From Jacaranda mimosifolia (lineage: Eukaryota > Streptophyta > Magnoliopsida > Lamiales > Bignoniaceae), in NCBI GenBank assembly GCA_018894105.1, contig CM032125.1:62001-126000 (forward strand): a stretch of DNA of 64,000 nt, read 5' to 3'. Positions 21,735-31,857 of this stretch are shown here, piece by piece. Numbering within the stretch: the first letter of the stretch is position 1; every line of letters starts with the position of its first letter. Position numbers and translations under genes: made by a program. A model generated the notes under the pieces. It had not been told where the DNA came from and did no database searches. It saw nothing but the letters and a program-made list of their open reading frames with translations.

Positions 21735-22314
21735 CACATTTGAAAGTTTTTAGCATTATTTTAACTTGCTAGAGAAGTGCCTGTATCGGGCACGTGTATA
21801 GTAATTTTTAAACCACCATTATTAGTAAATTCTTAAACTACTAATACATATATATATATATATATATATATAACCTAAAAGATTGTAAAAGATACAAGTT
21901 AAATTACAATGGAAAAAAGACTTATTTTCATCATATTATGTCCAATAGTTGTATTAAATTTTATATTTGTATATGTCATGATTCCATAATAAATATATTA
22001 TCCCGAGCTATTCAATATTAAAATATATGACGATAATTAATATTTATTTTAAATTTGTATAAGAGGACACACCTAAAGAATCTTTTCCTTATTACTTTAT
22101 ATTTTATTTCTTATATGTAATTTATTATCTAGGATACTTGATATTATATTTATTTTATTATAAATATTATATTAATATTTATTGCTTTTGTTAATTTTCA
22201 TTTTTTACAGTAAGTCTCTAATTTGGTTTCATTTTATAATTTGTATATTAAATTAGTATGTTTTGCTAGTATGTTTTGCATATTGACAACGGTGTAAAGT
22301 CGGTCAACATATAT
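21735..22314. repeat. CNL 3'-flank block continuation with (AT)n
   Basis: The part 21790-22110 matches 5470-5700 of block 1 ('aaattcttaaactactaata', 'aagttaaattacaatgg', 'ttaaatttgtataa.aggaca'). A dinucleotide AT repeat occupies about 21845-21872. No gene seen. Confidence 0.55.
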
Positions 22315-22317
22315 TTC

Positions 22318-22906
22318 CACTAAAAAAAATTAAAGAATTAATTACGACTACTTCGTAGTTGATACTAAAATTTGTAACTTTAACCTTCGCCAAAAAGTTT
22401 GACTACATGCTTAATACAATTTCATTAGGTGGTTCCTGCTTTCTACTAAGGAAAGAGGCAACAGCTCGAAAGATGAATGCCTATGCCTATTATAGTATAG
22501 CTCATTCCCATCCTTGCTTTCGATTCGGGGTCCCTGCCCTCCATTCTCTCAAGTACGTCTTAGCTTGCTTTCATGTAGCTTCTTGCGTAGGTAAAGGGAA
22601 AGTCCAGTATTTTATTCCGTCTATGAGATTGACCTAAATAAATTCGAAGTAGATGCTCTCAGTCAACCCTTTTTACAATCAATTCGTAATTGATAATTGT
22701 TTCATTTATGTGGATATTGTATAACTAACTACTATGCTTCCAGCAAGCAAGTCTACAAATTGATAGTTAACAATTTTTTATTGCTTGTTATTTTAAAAAA
22801 AATATATTTACTACGAAAATTTGTAGTCTTAATTCATAGTGCCTATAGTTGTGAAATCAATTTTGTAGCAATCTTTTCGTAGTAAATACCTAAATTTTTA
22901 ATAGTG
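22318..22906. mobile_element. Non-autonomous CACTA-like element, 589 bp
   Basis: The left end is CACTAAAAAAAATTAAAG. The right end, read inverted, is CACTATTAAAAATTTAGG, and imperfect similarity continues about 30 bp to TTACTACGA. A perfect 3-bp target duplication TTC flanks it (22315-22317 and 22907-22909), as expected for CACTA elements. The interior at about 22430-22640 is far less AT-rich than the rest and may be captured foreign DNA. No transposase. Confidence 0.65.
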
Positions 22907-22909
22907 TTC

Positions 22910-23873
22910 TGTTATTTGATAATTATTCAATTTCACTTATAGTACAATAGATATTGTGTATAGTACCATGATTTGGAAAAGAACAAAAGAATGGAGAGAT
23001 AAAGTTTAAAATATAGAGATTAATTACAATTGTAAAGAGGATATGTGCTAGAAAAACTGATTTTATAAATTGAACACCATTAATATTACTTGAAATTATT
23101 GGATCACTCAAGTCTTGTGTCATAATACAAATCTTAATTTTGCAGTTACTCTTATTCCCCTTTTTTCCCCGACTGCTCACCCTCTTCTTCTTCTTCTTTG
23201 TCTTTTATGACAGTTAATTTGTGCAAAGAAGAAAAGATTACAAAAATCATTATGAAGCACCATGAGGGGAAAAAAAGAAAAAGAGCAAATCTTAAGCTCC
23301 AATATAATACAGACCCATTCATGTTTATCTTTTTCATTTTAATAATTAATCACAAATAATCTTGTACAAGAAATGTAAATATCACTTCTTCTCATCCAAC
23401 TTCATGAACTACTTGAGAAAATCATACAACACAATTGGAATACAGAATTGATGAAGTCTGAACAAGTTAAAGAGTTTAAAGTTAAATCTATCCAAAAATA
23501 TATATATATATAGAAAAAAGTGTTTGCAGTTAAACCATTAACACTTCAAATGTTGTCCATGGAAATAGATAACCCTCCACCCTCTAGTTTCTGAGTTTGA
23601 ATGCATACTGATCAGCTCATCATCAATAATGATTAAAATCTCTGATAACTCCAACAAAAAAGAATTAGATAAGGAAACAAATTAGTATCAATGAGTCAAT
23701 GACAACTAGAAATAGAAATGTTTCCCAAGAAAATTTAAGATTGGAGAGTTAAGTCAGGAAGAACGGTGAATGATGGTTTAAATACTTGTCAAATTACTTC
23801 TGTTTATAAAATTAAGTTATTAAAGAAAGACTTGGATAATTATTCAACTTTTAGATTGAAGGGGTGTGTAGTT
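22910..23873. repeat. NLR-1 3' flank, paralogous to 58500-59415
   Basis: Close relative of the stretch after NLR-6: 'gaacaaaagaa..gagagat', 'atgacagttaatttg', 'cttctcatccaactt', 'ttcaaatgttgtccatgga'. It would include the 3' UTR, an intron and possibly a last exon of NLR-1 (see splice donor at 23879). The short ORFs here are not supported as genes. Confidence 0.6.
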
Positions 23874-23882
23874 TCTAACCTG
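23874..23882 (-). promoter_or_regulatory. Putative splice donor 3' of the NLR-1 stop
   Basis: Minus strand CTGATCAG|GTTAGAAAC, intron starting at 23879, 52 nt past the stop codon. The same junction follows NLR-2 and NLR-6 and the relic at 2759, arguing for a 3'-UTR intron. A candidate acceptor, GTTATCAG, ends at about 23642. Confidence 0.55.
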
Positions 23883-23930
23883 ATCAGAAGCAAAGGAAAC
23901 TGTTTTTCCATGCTTGGAATTTTCCATGAA

Positions 23931-26612
23931 TCATTTCCATGCATCCCCAACACGAACTTGAAGGGCATAATTTCCCCAACTTTCTTGTTGTTCCTTTTGT
24001 ATCCGCTTAGCTGAGTCCACAAGATCTTTGTTAACGCCATCAACCTCAATGAGCTCAAGTGTTGGAATTTCTCCTATACCATCTGGAATCTCAATTAGAT
24101 GACAACAATGATAAATCACTAGGCACTTGAGGTTTGGGAAGTGGCTACTTTCAGTTACCCATTGACGGAGTGCTAACTCATCAATTAGCAGAAATTTCAG
24201 TCGAGGAAATTCATCTTCACTTGTTTCCCATTTGTCTCCATGGAAAGCGTGGTATGTTAGCTTAAGTACTTCAAGATTAGGCAAGGAACTAACAATCGAC
24301 ATATCTTCCCATCTAAGTCCCAGACCAACCAAGGTTAACTTTTTCAGGGTTGTTGGAAAAGCAAGATTATTAAGCTTTGCCTGAAAAGAACCTGAACATA
24401 CCTCTAACTTCAGCTTTTCAAGTTGACGCAAATGGACAAGATTATCAAGATGAATGTCTTGAACATATTCTTTTGTCCCATAAATGATTCCCAATTTCTT
24501 CAAGTTTGGAATCATTTCTAGGATCTCTTCAGTACATTTGAAATCTTTTACTCCCGAAAGTGCTTGCATGTTTTCTAGAGGTAAAGTTGGAGCTCCTTGT
24601 GGAAGAGTGGGTAAGGGACCAATAAATATTAGATGCCTTAATTGTGGCATCCTCCAAATTTCCATCGGCAGGCATACTGAACGCAGTGGTATGCCACCCC
24701 ACCGTATCTTTCTTCGATGAATAATTAAGGTTTGAAGATTCTGAAGGTTTAATATAGAGCGAGGAACAACAAAACCTTCTACAGAGGGAAAAGCAAGGTA
24801 CCTTAAATGAATCAGCTTAAATACTTCAGCAGGGATCTTGGAAATTATGAACCATCCAAAGTCATTAGCAGGACTAACCACATCCAATATCCTGAGCAAT
24901 CCAAAATTTCCAAAAGAGATTTGTGAATTTCCTTTAAGGTGGAAGCATATAATAGTACGGATGGTTGAGAAAGAAATGTTTTTAAGTCTATGCGGATGAG
25001 AAAAAGAAATACTTATGCGGTGCTGGTTTTTTATGCTTTTAATTAGAGAATACTTGGAAGCATGCCCATCTCTAACATTTAGAAAAAACTTCTCTTCTTG
25101 TGCTTTTCTTATGCACAAGTCCCGCACGAGGTCATGGATGCTGCAACTTTTGATTTTGCCATTAGTCTTCCTTCTGCTGACCAAAACAAGACTTCTCTTC
25201 ACAAGGTCCTCCACATACTCTTCTCCCACCTCTTCAGAACTTTTACATTCACTTGGCTTCAGAAAACCTTCAGTGACCCATAATTTGATGAGTTTGGATA
25301 CATGAATTTCATAATCTTCTTTAAAGCCTCCTATGTACAAGAAACATGGCCTCAAATAATAAGGCAAGTGGGTATAACTTAAAGATATTATCTTTGCAGG
25401 CAGCTCCTCGTTTGAAGCACTAGTGGCTAAACTTTCACTTTTTGCAATATTCTCCCAGCATTCTTGAGTCTTAGCAACAGTGGACAAGAGTCCTGCAATT
25501 GCAACGATTGCAAGGGGCAGTCCTCCACAGCTTCTTGCTATTGTCATTCCAATAGTTTCCAATTCAGCTGGACATGAATCTTCTCCTGCAAACACCTTTT
25601 GTTGGAGCAACTTCCAGCTTTTATCCGCATCCATGAAATGCATCTCATGAAGATAGCTAGACGAGTCGGGATAAGCAGCCACATCTTGTAGCCTTGTGGT
25701 TAATATGATCCGACTTCCATTATTGTCGTTAGGAAATATCATCTTGAAATCATCCCAAGCCTTTACACTCCAAATATCATCCATTACAATGAGACACCTC
25801 CTTCCCTTTAATGTTTTATGAACAATTTCTTCCATTGATGCATTGCTTTGTTCAAGTATTTCCACTTTCATGGAATCTAGGAGGGTTGAAAGAATTTCTT
25901 GTGCGCAATAATCTTGTGATATTCTGACCCAGGCACGAATATCAAAGTGTTCCATAGTTAATGGATCATCATAAGCATTTCTAGCAAGCGTGGTTTTGCC
26001 AATACCTCCCATACCAAAGATTGGTATGACTTGGAGTTTGGACAATTCTCCACAAAGCTGAGCCTTTATTGCCATCAAGTCACTGTCAAGACCAACCATG
26101 CCATCTTTGTTGGTGGGTGTAATTTGCCTTGACGATGAAGTAGCAAAAGAAGAATACCCTTTACTGAGTTGCGCATCTTTGGTTGTGGTGCTATTCTTGA
26201 TCTGATTCGCGTCTCTCACCACTTTTTTCAACTTTCGAAAATTAAAGTGAAGCCCAAGTCTTGTACGAATGCCACCTCTTTTTCCTTGGAGCCATATAAA
26301 CTTGCCTTTCAACAACTGTGGAAACTTAGCCCTTCCAGGTCCTGCAGTCGACTTGGAGATATAATATAGCCGAATTTGTTCCAACATAATGGATTCAATA
26401 ATATCTTCTGCTTCACATGCTACATCCCTGATTCGTCCTTCCAAACTGTTGGCTTTCCCTGGAAAATCTTCAAGAAAACCTTTCAAGATGGTAATGTGTT
26501 CTTTGGTAGATATAATTTGTTGTTTTTCGTGAAGAGAAATGGAGTATTGATCATGATGGTGTAGTAATTTATCAATGGTTTGTTCAAGTGAAAAAAGAGC
26601 AGCATAAGCCAT
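23931..26612 (-). CDS. NLR-1: intact CC-NB-ARC-LRR resistance protein (R1-like), 893 aa
   Basis: Probable intracellular immune receptor that detects pathogen effectors and switches on ATP binding. An Rx-type coiled coil covers about 1-110, with an EDVID-like motif VACEAEDIIE at 64-73. NB-ARC covers about 170-500: P-loop GMGGIGKTT 200-208, RNBS-A FDIRAWV, kinase-2 LIVMDDIW 274-281, RNBS-B GSRIILTTR 299-307, GLPL 364-367, RNBS-D CFLYIGGF, and an MHD variant IHD at 492-494. LRRs fill about 530-880 and include a terminal GIGEIPTLELIEVDG. Length is normal for the family. The start ATG is preceded by a 5' leader (CATTTTGATTTGA) shared with NLR-3, which supports it. There is no signal peptide or membrane segment. 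It is the only uninterrupted CNL here. Family assignment to R1/late-blight-like CNLs is by recognition; the pathogen recognised cannot be inferred. Confidence 0.93.
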   Translation of the reverse strand: MAYAALFSLEQTIDKLLHHHDQYSISLHEKQQIISTKEHITILKGFLEDFPGKANSLEGRIRDVACEAEDIIESIMLEQIRLYYISKSTAGPGRAKFPQLLKGKFIWLQGKRGGIRTRLGLHFNFRKLKKVVRDANQIKNSTTTKDAQLSKGYSSFATSSSRQITPTNKDGMVGLDSDLMAIKAQLCGELSKLQVIPIFGMGGIGKTTLARNAYDDPLTMEHFDIRAWVRISQDYCAQEILSTLLDSMKVEILEQSNASMEEIVHKTLKGRRCLIVMDDIWSVKAWDDFKMIFPNDNNGSRIILTTRLQDVAAYPDSSSYLHEMHFMDADKSWKLLQQKVFAGEDSCPAELETIGMTIARSCGGLPLAIVAIAGLLSTVAKTQECWENIAKSESLATSASNEELPAKIISLSYTHLPYYLRPCFLYIGGFKEDYEIHVSKLIKLWVTEGFLKPSECKSSEEVGEEYVEDLVKRSLVLVSRRKTNGKIKSCSIHDLVRDLCIRKAQEEKFFLNVRDGHASKYSLIKSIKNQHRISISFSHPHRLKNISFSTIRTIICFHLKGNSQISFGNFGLLRILDVVSPANDFGWFIISKIPAEVFKLIHLRYLAFPSVEGFVVPRSILNLQNLQTLIIHRRKIRWGGIPLRSVCLPMEIWRMPQLRHLIFIGPLPTLPQGAPTLPLENMQALSGVKDFKCTEEILEMIPNLKKLGIIYGTKEYVQDIHLDNLVHLRQLEKLKLEVCSGSFQAKLNNLAFPTTLKKLTLVGLGLRWEDMSIVSSLPNLEVLKLTYHAFHGDKWETSEDEFPRLKFLLIDELALRQWVTESSHFPNLKCLVIYHCCHLIEIPDGIGEIPTLELIEVDGVNKDLVDSAKRIQKEQQESWGNYALQVRVGDAWK
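25993..26015 (-). promoter_or_regulatory. Possible miR482/2118 target site in the P-loop codons
   Basis: The minus-strand P-loop codons begin GGTATGGGAGGTATTGG and continue CAAAAC. miR482/2118 family members target the sense P-loop sequence near GGNATGGGNGGNNTNGGNAA. Three positions differ from the site I remember for the typical family member. Targeting is inferred from the family, not shown. Confidence 0.4.
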
Positions 26613-26618
26613 GTCAAA

Positions 26619-26648
26619 TCAAAATGAAAGAAGAGTAACAATGGCCAT
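26619..26648 (-). promoter_or_regulatory. Upstream ORF of 9 codons before NLR-1
   Basis: Minus-strand ATGGCCATTGTT... encodes MAIVTLLSF and a stop TGA at 26621-26619, leaving 6 nt before the NLR-1 ATG at 26612. Such a short gap would make reinitiation inefficient, so the uORF may repress translation. In NLR-3 the same stretch survives, but the ATG is TTG. Whether it lies in the transcript is inferred. Confidence 0.6.
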
Positions 26649-27442
26649 CTTAGAGAGAAAGAAGGAAAAAAATTTCGGAGAGAGAACTAATTGAACAAAC
26701 TTCAAGTCTTCTCATTCAGACACAGTCTCATATTATCAGTCAACAAAGTATTGTGGAATTGCTTTTTGGTAGGCCCAAAGATCAATGTCCTTTTGAATTT
26801 TATTGTCATTGAGCAGTGTGAAATCTGAATCACCCAACTAAATTATGTATAAATATTTTTTTAGCTTTTAAAAAGTGGTTTTATTCATTAACAACTATCT
26901 AAAGTGAGCATGCGTTTGTTTATTAATCACCTGTAAGAAGCACAGAAGTTGCATTTAAAAAATTTAGTTTACAACCGGTATAAGATGAATCAAACTATAA
27001 TAAATTGTTTTTTTCACAGAAAAAAAGAATGACCTTGCATGAACATTCAAGTTTAATTTCAATTAGTATATCACTTTGTGATACTACATATATATGCATT
27101 TTTGCAATGCCCTGTATAAAACTGTAAAAACTGAACATTCTAATTTACAGAACCTATAATAAATTATGCACCCCCCCATCCAAATTTTGTTGTAAGATGT
27201 ATAAAATGACTATATCTCATCAGTGAAGATCTTTTCTCTTTTTAAATTGAATATATTCACCTGTCATTCTAAATTATAAAGTCATTGTGACTATCAACAA
27301 AAGCACATGCTAATCCAATAAATGAAGTTGTTATAAGACATTAAAAAATCTATCTCCAACTTAGATAAATAAAAATTATTTGTTTTCATGGAAACTATGT
27401 TTATATTAAATATAAATATATCATTTTTCTTTCCTCTCCATC
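26649..27442. other. NLR-1 upstream region
   Basis: AT-rich promoter and 5' flank. The first 150 bp, with a pyrimidine-rich leader (TTTCTCTCTAAG on the minus strand), resembles the upstream of NLR-6 at 62100-62260. From 27240 on it belongs to the repeated CNL upstream unit, seen again at 33350 and 37080. No other gene. Confidence 0.55.
26738..26743 (-). promoter_or_regulatory. W-box core TTGACT upstream of NLR-1
   Basis: Minus-strand TTGACT about 126 bp before the start codon, a WRKY-factor binding core often found in defence promoters. A single 6-mer occurs easily by chance. Confidence 0.3.
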
Positions 27443-27447
27443 TTTTA

Positions 27448-29980
27448 TGTAATACTCCAAGCCTTTATATGAATTATTATAATATTGGAAGGTATAAATT
27501 ATGGAGTAAAATTATTTGGTTTCAATTTTTCACTGATATTATTGAGTTTCTCTTATACTAGAGTTTGAATGTACAAATTTATTTGGGACTTGAGCAATAT
27601 TTAAGGAATTTTAATAGAAAATAATTATGAGATATAAATTATTCTTTATGGGAGTTATTAAGGATCCTATTTTAGGTACTCATCTAGATTTTTATTAGCA
27701 ATTTCAAAGACATAGATTTTAGATTTTGATAATACTTTTAGGATTGCTTGGTGATGATTGGAGATGCAGAATTTATTCAGTTAATGGAACTTTATTGATT
27801 GTGCTTTATATTAATGATTTTAAGCTAGCTACTTTGGACGCCAATTTATCGCGAAGGAAATATTAATCTTTAGTTCACATCTAATTAATGATTTAAGATG
27901 TATTAGTTAACCCAAATTATTTAATTTATTTCAAGTTGTTAAGGCCCATACCTAGTACAAAAATAAGCCTATAAATGGTATTTGTGTCTTATAGGTTAGA
28001 TGTAATAATAGCCCAAACTATTTAATTTATTTAAGTTATGATGAAGCACATAAATAGCGTAGAGAATAAGCCCACAAACTATTATGAAGTATTTACGGGT
28101 TTGGGTCCATGTTTGTTAAATTAATGATGAGAAAAATCATTTATTGTGAAAATTTCAGATTTATGGATAGATGGATAATTTTAGAGGTCTTCCCATCATT
28201 TTGGAACTCTATTCGGATAGTTTTTGACCCCCATAAAGTATTTAGTCATATTTGTTAGCTAAAACCATGTAAATATAGGTGATTTAAAATCCTAGAACCT
28301 TTTTTTTTTTTTTTTTGGTTCCACTATATTTTCATGTGAAAATTCATCATAGATATTTCCTATTATTTAATTACTAAACTATAGTAATAGTGAGCAACAA
28401 TCTAGAATAATTAAACCATGAAAAGTTTGAATTTTACATATTTGTCACGAGCTTCAAAATTTTAGTAATTATTCAATTTTGATAAGTTAAGATATAGAGA
28501 TTTCAGTAACTACCTAATCCTATTAAGGTTAGGATTTTTGAACTATTTCCATGGCTTTAAGTTATCATTATCTGGGATTGAAATTTGATCAAATTTGAGG
28601 AGTTAGGATGCTATGAGAAGTTAGAATTTTGAACAGAGGTTAATCATTGATCTTGATAAGAGTTTTAGTCTATCTAAAATACCTAGCCTGGTGGTATAAA
28701 TACCTAATCAGTAGGAAATGAAGAAACTATATGTACAGGTGAGAAAATACCAATTCATTTTATTTGAATATTAGTAGGAAGTTTAATTCTTAGGTATTAA
28801 CATTTTTTATTCTTTCTTTCGTAGAAGTGGAGGACATGCAAGTGGTAGATAAGACCTAGAGAAGTCTTGAGTTTTAGTATTCTCGAGTAAGTAAATCTTT
28901 TCTTTTTCTATAGAAAATATTCTTTTGCAAGAATGATCTATGCATTGAAAATTGGTGATTATTTTTTATCTAATGGTTTAATTGTCAAATTTTTCATATA
29001 GAAATAGTTAATTATTCAAAAGACTTTTTTTCACATGCATAAAGCTTATTTTTTTAGGATTTCAGCATTTAAAAAAAAAAAAAAATTTGAATCTTACATG
29101 AATTATAGTACTCTTTGTTGAAATAAAAATAATAAAAAGGATCTATACTCTGAATAATCGAGAAGCAATTGGTAGGAACGGGTTACGTAACTGTGCTACG
29201 ATGTTATAGTAGCAAAAGATCTCTGAAATCACTCTTAATGGCTTTGTAGTTAAGATCTCTGAAACCGCTCTTAATGACGTTGTAATTAGGGAATCTAAAA
29301 TGTTGTAGTTAAGACTTTTGAAACCACTTAACGGCGTTGTAGCTAAGATCTTGGCCAAGATAACCGATTAGAATTCCGAGAGTTCATGAGCATAGTTAAT
29401 TAATAATTGAAAGTTTATAATAAGTTGTGTAACTTTTGTTTTGAATTACTTAGAAAGTATGTCTTGAAATTTTTTTGATAAGATAATTCCTGATCTTTGC
29501 CTTGAATTGTTATATTTGTTTTAAACAAAAATAAAAATGAATATTTTGTCTTCAATGATTAATTTTCTTCAGTTTGATATTTATACATGCTTAAATCTGA
29601 TAGGAGGGCGAGGAGATGTATTTACTAGGCAAAGTATCGCTCATAAGTTATTAATCCATCTTTTCGCAAAAAACCTAGTTCAAGACCAGGAAGATGAGCA
29701 GTTTTGGGGATACTAATAAAAGATTGGTATTTCTTTTTTATATATATGTTTAAGTTGATTGGAAAATTTTCTTTGAAGTTTTGGGCACTTGAGTTTGATT
29801 GTAAGACAAGTTTGATTGTTAAGACAAGTTTTTGGAATTGCCTTTCATTGTGATGATTTATTTTGAAATTCTTTGAATAAAATTTTTGAGGATTCATAAT
29901 GCTCTGTTGGATATGAAGCTTTGTATCTCTAAGCCTTTGGGCTTAGGAGCACTATTATGTCCCGATTTTGGGGCATGATA
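27448..29980 (+). mobile_element. Solo LTR of a Ty3/gypsy element, 2533 bp
   Basis: It begins TGTAATACTCC and ends GTCCCGATTTTGGGGCATGATA (final CA mutated to TA), in the style of Tekay/Del LTRs. It is flanked by a perfect 5-bp duplication TTTTA (27443-27447 and 29981-29985). The paralogous upstream unit at 37310-37325 (ccatcTTTTActcc) has the empty site with a single TTTTA. No internal region or second LTR remains, so it formed by recombination between LTRs. Confidence 0.85.
29205..29350 (+). repeat. Minisatellite inside the solo LTR
   Basis: About four imperfect copies of a 35-45 bp unit built on 'cactcttaatggc.ttgtagttaagatc.ctgaaa'. The same repeat is at the broken right end of LTR piece 1 (about 11225-11305). 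Confidence 0.6.
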
Positions 29981-29985
29981 TTTTA

Positions 29986-31857
29986 CTCATGTTTTATGAT
30001 AAACTTGCAGTGAGGTATGTAGGACAAAAGATATATTTATAAGCTACTTTTCAACAACAATTCACTCAAGGAGTAACAAGATATATTTATATAACTACGG
30101 GTTGGCTTGGTGATATATGTACAAATAATTTTCTAAATCTTTGATAATTGAGTTAATTAACTAAATTAACTTTTTTAAATCAAAATAAACCAAATAATTT
30201 TAAATTTGGAATCTTTTATTATTCTTATTAAAAATTAATACACAATTAAAAATTAAAATCAAAATAAAATTACATACATAAATAAATAAATAAGTGAATT
30301 TAATAATTTTAAATTAGACAAATAAACCCTCATTATAATTAAAAACACCATCAAAAAGCCCCAACATTAAACCCCAAATTTAACCCTCATTAAACACCCG
30401 CAAATTCAACCGTCACAACCTCTCCGGCCACCGTGCCTAGCCTCTAGTAGCCACTGCCTTAGGCGACAGCAACCCCTCCACCACCATTACAACCGCCTCG
30501 AATGACATCTGTGTCCTCAATCTAAATGGCAGACTTCACGAGCACTCCATCTGTCACTTGAATTTTCTCACCGACCAAGCTTTCGGCAGCCATAAGCACA
30601 TTCAGTAGTATCACAAACACTTACATAAGAAAATTTCAAACTTTCATAAAAGCAGTACCACATCTTGTGCTTATCTATATCAAGATTTAATTCACTAAAA
30701 GTTTTCAACTCATCCACCTTTTATTCAGTAAAAATAAAATACTCATAGACAACTTGTTGCTACCTTTAAACTTTTTTAATTATCAGCGGCGGTGCTAAAA
30801 TAAATATACAGTTGTAACACTACCACCCCTGATTCTTTTATATCTAGTAATAAATTAATTGTTAAAAGTTTTCAAAAATTAATTAAAATAAATTAATAAA
30901 ATTGTTTTCTTGGAAAATGTGGACACTGCACATGCCCAAGTTTATTATATTAAATGCAAATATAATATGATCTTCCTTCCCTCCATCATTCCTCCAAGTT
31001 TTATAATAAACTTGCAGTGAGACATTTATTTATAAAGCATACTATACTTTCTTAAGTGTTCTATACTAGTCTCTCCATATTATAATCTACTTTTCAACAA
31101 CTCTCACTTAGCATGTAATATCATATATTCCCATAATTATATGTGTTGATGGACTTTAAAAAGTGTCTTCCGAATTTCTACTAGCTAGTATGAATAAATC
31201 AAAGTTACAATGAAATTTAATGTCGTCATAGCTCAAACCAAAACGTGGCACACATAAACATACAATTTTCTAACCAGTTCATAATTGTAAGCTTAAGCAC
31301 ATATACGGTCTTACACTGTACCTTCACCTTCGATCATAAACGCTTATATAAGAAAATCTCAAGTTTTTATCAAAAGGAGTACCACTTTTTATGTTTATTT
31401 AGGTGAAATTTCTATATGGAAATGTAGATATCAATATTTACTTTGTTAAAAATTTGGACCTCATCCTCCTTTTATTCAACATTTAGAAATAAAGTACTTG
31501 TCTTGAAAACCTGTTGTTACCTTTGAACTCTTTCTTAACTAGTGTTAGTACTAGAAAAAGGATTTCAACACAACTCATGGTTCTTCTTGTTTTATTTACA
31601 GACATGCACACACTAATAATTTATTAGAGTTTGAACTTTCAACCACACACACGTATATATATATATATATTAGTAGGAGAACGATATCATTGAATGAATT
31701 GACCACTTTACAGTCATAATTTTTTTATATCTAGGAATAAATGAATGGCAAGATTTTTATGTGAACATATCTTACTAGTTGTAGCTTTTCTCAAGTAACT
31801 AAATTAAATTGATATTTAAATTGGCAGTAGAATAAAGAGCAATCAAGATTATGATGA
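29986..31857. repeat. CNL upstream-unit, copy 1
   Basis: Paralogous to 33580-36330. Landmarks are 'aacttgcagtgag', 'aaaagatatatttat', 'caactctcacttagcatgta' and 'caaaccaa.acgtggc'. With 27240-27442 it forms one unit split by the solo LTR. A subunit with 'agtaccac.tttt.tgtttat' occurs twice (about 30600-30830 and 31320-31560). A GC-richer patch at about 30370-30600 has no intact frame. Confidence 0.65.

Noticed and set aside
30370..30600. GC-richer patch as a gene exon
   Set aside because: The best minus-strand frame (AAESLVGEKIQVTDG...) hits stops within about 25 codons, with no splice or domain support.
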